Of a stretch of 64,000 nt of DNA, positions 48,669 through 60,600 are shown one piece after another. The notes beneath the pieces were generated by a model. The model searched no databases, was not told where the DNA came from, and worked only from the letters and a program-made list of their open reading frames with translations. Origin of the DNA: Clytia hemisphaerica. Its lineage: Eukaryota > Cnidaria > Hydrozoa > Leptothecata > Clytiidae. The stretch is from NCBI GenBank assembly GCA_902728285.1, contig CACVBU010000967.1, forward strand, positions 295,970 through 359,969, read 5' to 3'. The position numbers were made by a program, and so were the translations under genes. The stretch's first letter is position 1, and each line of letters opens with the position of its first letter.

Positions 48669-51600
48669 CTAGAAATAAAAGGTAGTCTTGTTATAGGATA
48701 ATTCAAAAGCGCATGTGATACTAAAACTAAACAGCACTGTCGACCCATGGTGCTGCTCATGTGCGGCTTAAAATTACTAATATAGGCCTTTAAAACAGTG
48801 CAAAGAAAAGTTAAACTAATTTAACAAAAAATCGACCATTGCTGTGCATACAGGTGCATGTTCTAAAGGTTTGGGGATACGAGAAGGTTTTTTGCGTTGG
48901 TGCAATGCAACTTGCCCCATCCCTTCAACCTGAAACGTTTTCTCGTGTCTCCATCCCATTTTTTTTCTACCAATAAAACTGAAATCGAGAACACTTTTAA
49001 TACAATTTGTGTTTCTCTCACTTTTTGTCCCAGGGACGAAATCAGCATAAAAAAAAACCATGGGACACGCACATTGTTCTTGTGTGGTGGGATGGAGCAT
49101 GTTGCATTGCACCAACGCGAAAAAAATTTCTCTTGTCCCCAAGCCATAAAGGTTTATCCATTTATTTATCCATTCTAAAACAAAAATCGGCCAGATTTTC
49201 CAAAAATCAAAACAATTTCGTTTTTCTCACTTTGTACACCTTAGAATTCCCCCGGCTAGCGACTTTCCAAATTATGGAGACAGCTGATGAACATCAGACT
49301 TTAAAAAAGTACTCAATGAGAAGATTATTAAACCTACTAAGATATAATTTAAATATAATCAGCAGGCTTCATAATTTTGAACAGATCTTACCAGTTGATA
49401 GCAATTAACTTAGATTTGGGGCGCCACTAGGGAGTGGATATTCGATGTAGAAAACTGCTATTGCACAATCATCTTGGCTTTCTTTAAAGTATTGATGAAC
49501 AGCGTAATAAATGGCAGGGATATCACCGTGTTGTCCTTCATATTCTTTAGCACTTTCTCCTTTCATGACGCTTTTAATGATAGCAACTTCTTCTGGGGGT
49601 GAGCGATTGCCTTTTGGTGGTGGTGCATCAGCAATTGGTCTGATTTTCAAAATAACAAAATCATAAGGATTCTTTGCTATTTCTTTGAAGTCCTGTAGAG
49701 ACTCCAATGATGTCTTCTCGATTTTAATTCCTGAATCCTAAAATAAAGAAAAAGTAAATCCAAAAAAACATCTTTGAAAGCCAAAACTAAAGCTGTCCAA
49801 AGTATTGGCACATAAATACAGACGAACAGATAGACAATCTCAGGTTCTAGCAGCTAGCTCGACTTAAGTTGAGAAGAATTGAGAAAGTAGTACCGGGTGA
49901 TCCAAAAAAACTTAAGATGTTTGGTAACACAGAATGGATCAAGACATGAACTCGAATTGAATGTCATAAACATAAGGAAGAATAAGCTCTAACTTAAATT
50001 TTGAGCTGTTAACTTTTAAACCTGGTTCAGTAGTTCTTGAATAACCTATTTTCAAAATATCAAGGCATAAAGAACTAACTTACAATTGCTACAAAGTGTT
50101 TCATGATTGCACCAGCATGAAACATCGTGTAGCAATTGTAAGTTAGTTCTTTACCTCTTAATATTTCGCTCCAATTTTTACGAACTTTCTTGAGCACTTT
50201 GTGATTCTGATGCGAAAATGGGCATACGATAAGTGGGACGCTCAAATGGGACGGTAGTGGGACCCTCAAGTTGGACGCTAAGTGAGACGTTCGAACGGGA
50301 CGGTAAGTGGGTAAATGTTTTGTCTTTATATCGTCAAACAAAGCTTTAGAATCAATTCATTTCCGATTATATTCAAGATCTGTTTTTTTGCTGCTACTCT
50401 TAATTATTTGTTAATGTTAATTTAAATTTTATTGACTTACTAATTCTAAAGGGTTGCTACTTGAAAGAGACTACGTATATACTACACATCATCTTAGAGG
50501 AGGGCTTATTACCGACAACAATTTTTAATAAAAGTTTCATCTCACGGGTTTTCCCTTTCACGCAAACAATGTGGATACTTTTTGTTTGATGAACCAATAT
50601 AAATGAAAAACTTGGAGTTTCTAAACGTCGACCAGAAATGATGACCACAACCAGCGACCAGATAAATCTGGGTTAGAGTTTTTTCTCTTTCTCCAACGTA
50701 GAGTGTCTCTACTAATCATTTGAATATATTTAATATTGAAGAGTAAGCTCCCTTTCTCATATAATTAAAGCCACGTGCCAAATACGTAAAACAACCATTT
50801 CGACCCTCTTGAAGCTTGATTATAGTGTCAATTTCTATCCTTTTGTATTATCAGCATCACAATAATTAGTGGCACAAAATTTTTTGAAAATGGTTTGAGA
50901 AGCTCTGCATTTCATCATCAGTCATCAGATTGTTATTTCTGTCGAAATTAGTCATTTTGTCAGCATAAAGACAATAGGATAATCGATTAGACTCATATCT
51001 CTAAAACCGTCTATCTATTCATACTAAAGGCATCTCATTCAGCATGATTAAAATATTTGGTTTGACAAAGCTTACAAACATCATACTTAATGACCCTGTC
51101 AATATTTTTGTCAAATAGTGTCACTTTGTCAAGAAAATGACTGGTTACTTCAAAGGTCACTTTTTAGAATTCTGAGGACTTGATTTAAACATTCTCTACG
51201 GTGGAGAGAGCAGATAAACTCTATAATACAAATTTATCTGGTCGCCGGTTGTGGTGGCTGGTCGTAGTCGCCATTTCTGGTTGATGTTTAGAAACTCCCT
51301 GAAAAACTTCATGTGAAAGTTAGACAAAAGAAAATAGACTTCGAATTTTTTTACTTTAGAATGTCCATGAAGAATAAAGTAAAAAAGTCTGTTACAGGGG
51401 GGTGGTGGACGACGGCAGAATTCTGAGGCAAAATGTTTTTTTTAAATTCCTGGATTTCCAATACAAAAGCAATTAAAACTCCTGGATTTCCAAAACAAAA
51501 GCAATTAAAACTCCTGGATTTCCAATACAAAATCAATTTTTTGGTAGAAAAATCTGGAATTTCTGGAATTTTCAAACTTTTGACAAATTATGTGGAATTA

Positions 51601-54600
51601 GTCGGGAGATCCATACTCTCTATTCAAACTTACACCACATAAGCAAAAATCCCATCAGAAGCTATTCGTTGAGAGTATGGTATTTTTGACAAAAAAGCCA
51701 AAAAAGCCGTTGATAAGGTTAGCCAATCAGGTTCGCGCACTTCCAATCAAAACAAGCGATACTTTTATGGACCTACCTAGTTATGCATTTAACACATACA
51801 ATTGATATCTACCTGAGCGTGACCATTAAAGAATCATTCAGAACACAAATAGTGACGATCTATTAAAATTAGTCGTTTGTTTCTTATAAAAAATCGTTTA
51901 GAAACCAAAATTTCATGCTCTTGAAATATTCTTTCATATTCAAGCAAGCAAAAAAACATCTACCTCATAAAAGTTAAAACAAATTGAGTAATTTGACTAA
52001 GAACATTGATGTATGCTTATTAATAGTGATTCTTATAGATAAATGTGCATTATTTGAGCTGAAAATTTCGTTTTTTACAAAAATCTGCTTGAGCCATCTT
52101 TTACCTACTTTCATGCAGAAAATTAGAAAAAAACAATGATCCAATATTTCACCAAGTCCAAAAAACCAGTTTTTTAGCCGTTTTTTGGCCCAAATTTGCC
52201 GAAAATTTTTTTCTTTGAAAATTGGGCTACATTCAAGGGTTTATAGTTATGCATCTTTGTGTAAAAAATCAGAAAAAACTAATGAGCCAATCTCGAGAAA
52301 AGCTAGTAACTAACGAACAAACGAACGGATGGACGAACGAACGAACATACAACGGTTAATTTATAGGACCTCCACCGAGGTAGGTCCAACAATAATATCA
52401 CGTGATTTCAACAATTGTTTAAAGGCCAATAAAATTCTGGGACCAGATTTGGCATCTACAAAAATACCTGGCTACTGTTTTTTCTATATTATTATTCGTA
52501 ACTAAATGCTATAATTTTTTCACTATTGTCTTCCCTAGTGATTAAGTTTGTTTTGAATCCACGCGTGAAAAAAAGAAGGATCTCCAAGAGCCAAGAAATT
52601 GAAAACTAAGTTTTGGTTTGAAATTTTTGGTAGGAATTTCACAACATTTTTACTAGTGCATGGCATCAAATCAAAGCTGAATGCTTCTGCTATTCAGCCA
52701 TATAATTTGTCTTTCCAAAACTTATTCTGCTCAAACGTATGAGTCAGTTTTCTATGGTATGGTAAAACAAATTTTCTCATTAACTTTTTTCAAATTTTTT
52801 GATTTGTATGTGACGTCATTTGACGTTTGAACTTTTGATTGCCTTTTGATTGGTCTTTTTTTCTTTCTCAAAATGGCAGAAAATGTAAACAAACTAACTG
52901 AAAATTCCAGATTTTTGGGATGTTAGCTCCAACAAAGCAACATACAATGATTTGTCTCAGCTTATTTATCCCCTCCAGAGACAACTTTTCTACCAAAATA
53001 GGAAAGCCCTCAAATTTTCATAAGAAAATGAAAACTTTCATTTCAAAGAAGCAAAAACTTCTCCAAACTTAATCAACCTGTAGAAATTTTGTATCAGGAG
53101 TTGCCAGTTTCAAATTTTATTGGACCTCTCTGCGAGGAAATTTTTCTAAGAAAAGAAACTCTCATCTGCTTTGCAAATTTTTTTTCAAGAAATTGGGAAA
53201 AACTTGTTAAATAATGGCATAGTTTTGGAAATCTCATAAAATCTCATAAAGTTTCAGACATGGGGTGGGACTATTTTTAGGTTTTCAATTTTGATATGTG
53301 GCTTGTGTGATCCCCTTTTGACCAGAATGTGTAATTTACAGACCATAATGTGTAATTTACAGACCAGAATGTGTAATTTACAGACCGGTCTGTAAAATAT
53401 TGCCAGATATTCCAAAAATTTTAAAAATTCAGATTTTGACTAGTTTCATGAATCCTAGCTTGTGTGCAGGTAAATCGGACCATGGAATCACCTTTTTTGA
53501 TCAAATTTTTACTTTGATCTTTGAATTAGCTGGTGGGTCTGTAAAATACACATGTTCCAGAAAATAATTTTTTAATTTTTTTTCAAAACTTGGAAGCTTA
53601 CATCCATGTCCAACTCTCCTTCTAATAAGCTGTTGAAAAGATATTAAATTTTGAATCTGAAAAAGTGTTTTTTTCAGGGGGGGGGTCAATATCCAGATAC
53701 CAAACCCAGGGCCCGGGGGTGGTGTCAATTTTTTTTTTCAAATTTCAAAAAGTCAAGTTGGTATCGATACCAAAATGAGGGGGTGGGTGCCCCTTTTTTT
53801 AATTTTTGCTGAATTTGAAATTGGTATCTGACTTAAAACGTTGTATAATGTAAGTATAAAAACTCATTTGAATCGTTTTCACTATACCCTGATTCCATAT
53901 AAAAGCATTCTTCATTCTCTAATTAAAATTTTTATTTAACTTTTGCTGCTCTCAATCCTTTCAATCAACCAAAATTTATTCAAAACTAGAGTTGAACAAA
54001 CTGAATCAAGTCTTAGCAGATCTTAGAACTTTTTTAGTCGTGATGAAATTTTTCTGTACATAACGTTGATCATAGGCTATGTTACAAAGACTCTAGGCGC
54101 ACCTAATACAATGAGTTTTTTATCTAGTCTAGTTTATCAACTAGTTTTATGAATTTGATACATTTTGCCAATTCAGTTCAAGAAACTTAATTTTTTTTGT
54201 GTTAGAATAAGAAAAACTTGTTTTCATTTTCAGGAGTCTAATGTGGGGTACATAATATAATATAAGTGATTAATAAGAGGAATGTTCTTTGAATAAAAAC
54301 ATCCACAGATTTTGTTTAGCGTCCCTTGTATGCAGTATCCTATGCATATAACTTCTTGCATTTTTACCGGGTAGCTCAGTCGGTAGAGCATTCACCTTAC
54401 AATCTAAGGTTTGGGGTTCAATCCCGGTCACCACCAACTCAGTGGATGAGTAGCTTAGATTGGGTAACCTGATCTAGGCGGTAAGTTACTGGGAGCTGAG
54501 AGTAGGTGTGGCGCTCCACCTCAGCATTCGATCTCCCAGGTCTAGCGCAAATAGAAAAGGGGATAGACTCCCTCACTCCCGGCTCCACCGACAGCCACCA

Positions 54601-57600
54601 AATGAATATACTCATATTCTTACTTACTTATTTATTTTTACTGATTGCCAATTTAGGGGGGGGGGGTGGGTCCCCCTTTTTCAGAAAAATTGGGATTTTC
54701 AAGTTTGTATCGATACAAATTTAAGGGGTGGATCTATGGCGCGCCAAAGCGGAAATAAATACTATCTTTCATTTCGCGACACTATCTTTCATTTCGCGGC
54801 ACTATCTTTCATTTCGCGGCACTATCTTTCATTTCGCTGCACTATCTTTCATTTCGCGGCACTATCTTTCATTTCGCGGCACTATCTTTCATTTCGCGGC
54901 ACTATCTTTCATTTCGCGGCACTATCTTTCATTTCGCGACACTATTTTCCCAAAAAAACATTATCTTAATTGAAACAATACTCTCTTTTTCATAAGATAC
55001 TATCTTTATTATGGAAGCCGAGAAGTGCCATCGAGAAAAAAAATATTTAATTTTTAGTAAGAAAAATTAAATTTAGAAAAATATCAATTCAGAGAAAAAA
55101 CTAAGTTCACTTCAGAAAAAACTGTTTTTAGAAAAAAGTTTTTTTTGGGAGAGCCTGATTCCGTGCATGCTTACACCAAAAGTCCACCGTCTGAAAAAAA
55201 ATTGAAAAAAGAAAAACTTTTTGGCCTGATTCCTCCCGGGCCACACACTTACTTACAACTTTCGTTTTCATACTTCCTGGATTTGTTTTTGGATTTGACT
55301 TTTGTTCAGACCAGATTATTTTTTTGCACATCACATAGATGTCAATCCACAAACAATTCAAGTTGACAGAACCGATATTATGCTCAATATTTAATACCAT
55401 AGATATATAAAAGCGCTATATCTATGTTAATACCTTTTATTTATCGGGGAAAAAATGTCGAAGTTTTATTTCGTCAGGGGAAAAAATCGTCACCTAGAGG
55501 TATTTTCTTCACTTTCTCCCGACCAAAATTTCAAATTAGTCACTTTTCCCCGACCAAATTTACTATTTAGTTAGTCACTCTCACATGACTAAACTGTCCA
55601 AATGAAATGGTTTTCTTCACTTAGCTCGAAAATAGATCTTGTAATTCGACGTTTATAAAACACTAATTTCGGTTAATAAAGGTGTAAAAAATTTGGATTT
55701 GAAGTTTGGTTGGCGGGAAAATTGAGTAAAAGTTTTTGGTCGGGAATAAAAAAATCGGGTAAAAAAAGTTTTGGTCAGGTGATGAAATGTTTGGAATAAA
55801 TTTTGTTGGGGAAAAATTTTGTCACCCCTTCAAAATTTTCGTCACTTTCCGCTGACATTTTTTCCAATAATAACAACGTAGGTAAAAAAATTTCTGATTT
55901 TTTGCATAAAAGTAGAGTATCATAAATAGGTAGGTAACGGTTGCGTTAGATTTCGGTAACAAAAATTAATGTGCATAACAAACAGCGAAAAGCGCTAAAA
56001 TTAAAACCCGCGAGAAGTAGTTCCAATTAATAAGGTATGTTTTAAGGTTTTAATTTTTTTTTCTAAAGTAAAATTAAATTTTTTTCTCTAAATTAATAAT
56101 TTTTCTAAGTTTTATTTTTTTTACTAAAATAAAATTAAATATTTTTTTCCCAATTTAAATTTATTTTTCTAAAATTAAATATTTTGTTTTTAAATTTAAA
56201 TCCTTTTTCTAAAATCAAATATTTTTCTCTGAATTCAAATTTATTTTTCTAAAATTAAATATTCTTTTATTCTAAAATTAATTATTTTTTTTCTGAAATT
56301 AAATATTTTTTTGCCGATGGCACTTCTCGGCTTCCATAAAAAAGATAGTATCCCGTAAAAAAGATAGTATTGTTTCAATTAAGATAATGTTTTTTTGGAA
56401 AGATAGTATCGTTTAAAAAAAGATAGTGTCGTTTTAATAAAGATAGTGTCGAGAAATAAAAGATAGTGTCACGAAATGAAAGATAGTGTTGCGAAATAAA
56501 AGATAGTGTCGCAAAGTGAAAGATAGTGTCGTGAAATGAAAGGTAGTGTCGCGAAATGAGAGATAGTACAAATAAAAAGAAACACCATAACTCCAAATTA
56601 CAGTCAAAGGCCTTGGAGAGCTGAGGCCATTGTTTTTTCAGAGCAACAGAAAAAACATAAACATAAACAAAAGTCAAGAAGAAAACGAATACCGGGTAGA
56701 GGCTGCTGATCCCGGGGCCTAGGCCAAAGGTAGCCCAACCCACCTGAGTTGTTTTATACTCAGAAGTGGCCGATCAAGCGGAACTTGTTTGGCTTGTGCT
56801 GGCTATCAAGTATCAACCTGGACAAAAGACCAAAGACCGCATAGCTTAAACACACCAGGTTAGCCCTGGACTATTGAGGTATTACTTTACTTTTTGCTTC
56901 TTTCCGTCCAACGCTTCATTCAATCTCACGTCTCAATACAAGGGTCCTGTGGCTGGTCACCCAGGCATTTCGCCAAATCCTGAGGAGCAGCTGCACATGA
57001 CAGTGAATGGTTTCCCATGTGCAGCTGATCAGGTATCTCTTATCCTGAATTATCTGCTTTTTTTTGTTCGTCCAACTAATTCGTTCAACTAGTTCTCCTG
57101 TTGGCAATGTAATTTTACTGAATCACTGAGTTAAGTACCTACCCAGTCTCTGGTTTGGTGCTGTTTGTTTGCAGCCATGCCAACTCAACAAAACTCTCAA
57201 AACACCATGAGGAATGTTGTGTCGGTTGAACTCATCAATAGTTGGAAGCAAGTTCTTGCTGAACTAGCGGAAGAGGCCAGCAACGAAACAATTAGAAATT
57301 GCATCAGACTCTACGATCCAGAAAAGCCAACCAAAGATAACGTAAAAACGCTGAAATCGTGTCGAAAGGATCCTATTATGGAAACATTGAACTTCCTGTC
57401 AAAAAAGACTAACTCTATGAACAAAGATGAAGCCATTGAAAAATTATGTGTGGTTATACAAAGCTATTTTCCAGATATATGCCAAATATGCAACCAGTCA
57501 TACAGAATAAAAATACATGACAGTTCACTCCTAAAATGCGGCTCCTGTGGGCAAGAAGTCCATCGACCGTGTTACCTAAATCTGTTAAAGAACATGAATT

Positions 57601-60600
57601 TTATTGATCAAGATGAGGAATTGAGAGACTTGGTATACCAAATTCCTGGTATGTTTTATCTTTGCCAACATTGCCAGGAAAACACAATCAACTTTCCACA
57701 CAATACATATAAAGCTGCCAATGCTAATGTCAACAATGTCAACATTAACTCTACCCAAACACCTACACAAATAACCACAACAACTAACACTACTATCCTT
57801 ACTGACTCTCCTGAACAAACACCTACACCCTCACCTGCCAAAAGTAACACTGATCTCTCATCAGACACCTCAATACCCCCTCTACAAAGACGATCAAGAA
57901 CTCTTCCACCAATCCCACTTACACCAAATGTTATTCTAGACAATAAAAATGAAGAAGCAAACAAAAACCTTGATGATGTTAATCATCTAGGGAGAACAGA
58001 TTTCATGAAGAAAAGATTTCTTAGAGAGATTGAGAACAACACAAAGCTCACATCTGCAACCTCCCAACCCTCTGAAGAATCAAAAGATCTCAACAAGACC
58101 AACAACAATACACCTCCAACCTGTCGATTCTATATGAAAGGAAAATGTAAGCATGGTATTCGCGGTAAAAACTGCCAGTACACCCATCCTAAAGCCTGTC
58201 CAAAACTCATGAAATACGGAAACAAAGGTCCAAGAGGATGTAATGCTGGAACTAACTGTGCACAGTTTCACCCCAGAATGTGCTCTTCCTCAATTAAAAG
58301 TGGTACATGCTTCAATACCCACTGCACTTTTGCACACGTCAAAGGGACCAGATCCATGTCAAAGAAATCAGATCTTCCAACAAAGAACCACAGAGAAACT
58401 AACGATTCATTGGATTTTCTCAAAATACTGGACAACTTTCGCCTGCAAATGATCTCATTCATCAACGAAAGTCTCAAACTGCCACCACAAACTCACCCTA
58501 CTCAAGAAGTGTCCAAGCTGGTAAATCAACAACGATACCAAACCCAAGCCACAATTCCACCACCACTTCACTTGGGGAATCTGAACTTCAACCAATCAAA
58601 CCAACTATCCAATCCAAACTTCAAGATGATGCAACATTGAGAAACTTCATGTTTTTAAACATCCAAGGTCTTTGCCCTCAGACCAAACACTCCTCAGTAC
58701 CATATCTGAGGGAAATTTTGAAGTCAGAGAATCACATTTTTCTAGGACTGACAGAAACATGGCTATCCAAAGGTCATAACGAGGCGGAGCTAGAAATTGA
58801 CGGATATAAGCTATTTCGAAAAGACAGAAATAGAAAGAAATCTAGATATGGCAGATACAGCGGCGGAGTGGCTTTCTATTTACAGGATGATATTGCTCCT
58901 CTTTTCGAACCACTATTGGAATTCTCCAATGGGGTAAACGAAGCTCTCCTTCTATACTCTAAGCAACTTAATGTTATTCTTGGAATACTTTACAGACAAC
59001 CGACCAACAAAATTCACAAATCAGATGGTCCTGAGTTCATTCAAATGCTCGCTTCAATAACTTCAAAGATTGATACCATTAGCGACTGCACCCCAGACAT
59101 TTATATTTGTGGAGACTTCAATATTCCACACACATTGATCAACGATACATACACACAAACAAAAAGCTGTGATAATCAGCTTATATATATTTTAACAGAT
59201 TTTATGATGCACCTAAACTTAAATCAGACAATTCATAAACCAACACATAAAGACGGAAATATTTTAGACTTTTTACTAACAAACAATCCAGATATGGTTT
59301 TCGACTACCAAGTCACTCCTACCATTCATTCAGATCACCATATGGTCCAAGTTGCAACCCATATGACTTTCGACAAAACTTGTAAAAATTTTACCAAGAA
59401 AACCTCACACAACAAATTTGACAATTTTAATTTTCACAGCCACAAAATTAATTGGGAAAATATTAAAAAAGATTTACTAAATATTGACTGGCATGCTATT
59501 TTAAACCCCATTTCAGACCAAGACGAACAATATGATACTTTTCTTGATAAATGCATAAACGTTATCACTGAAAATCAAGTCCCTTCAAGAATGTCAAAGA
59601 AATCAACAAAAACCATTATACCCAGAGATAGAAGAGTGCTGATGCGAAAACGCCTAAAGCTAAAGAAAAGGAAATCAACTCAAAAGATTCACCAAAAACT
59701 TATCGATATTGAACTTAAACTTCAAGAATCATACTCCAATGAAAGAAAGAACCAAGAAACAAATGCTACTTCGAAAATAAAATCCAATCCAAAATATTTT
59801 TATTCGTACGCAAAACGCTTTTCAAAACACAAACCGAAGGTTGGACCATTGAAGGATCCAAAAACCAATCAACTGACAAATGACAGTCAAAAAATGGCAA
59901 ACATTCTACAAGATCAATATACCTCTGTTTTTATGGAGCCACTACCCAACTATAACTTGCCAGAAATCACCGAAAATCAACCAAATCTAAGTGATATCGA
60001 CTTCTCAGAACAAAATATTATAGAGGAGATCGACACTTTATCCTCCAATGCTGCAGCAGGACCTGACGGCTTCCCTGCAATTTTCTTAAAACAAGTCAAG
60101 TCACAGATTGCGGCCCCTCTCTCTCTAATCTGGAGAAATATACTTGACAAAGGCTACACACCTCAACTTTTGAAAACCAGTTTCATCACACCCATCTTTA
60201 AAAAAGGCAACCAAGGCCTACCTGAAAACTATCGACCTGTAGCATTAACTTCGCATGTAACCAAGATCTTCGAGAAGATTGTCAGAAAACGGCTACAAAA
60301 TCATCTAGAAGAAAACGACCTCTTTAACGATAATCAACATGGATTCAGGTCTGGAAGATCATGTCTTAGCCAACTTCTATCGCACACAGAACGACTCATT
60401 CATCACATTGAAAAAGGACGTAACGTTGACGTTATTTACCTTGATTTCAGCAAGGCATTTGACCGTGTAGATCATACAATCCTACTCCATAAAATCGAGA
60501 GAAATGGTATAACTGGCAAATTACTGCAATGGATCAGATCCTTCCTTACCGGTAGGACCCAACAAGTATCTGTTGACTACATCCTCTCCAAAAAAGCAGA

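Noticed and set aside
48816-49408. Several overlapping open frames on both strands
   Set aside because: They are produced by the near-palindromic MITE in cofilin intron 2 and show no protein signature.
54366-54437. Functional tRNA gene
   Set aside because: A and B boxes are good, but acceptor pairing fails and position 33 is not T; better read as a SINE head.
54508-54973. Open frames of up to 153 codons over 54508-54973
   Set aside because: They run through the 20-bp minisatellite, which is open in several frames; the proteins are simple repeats.
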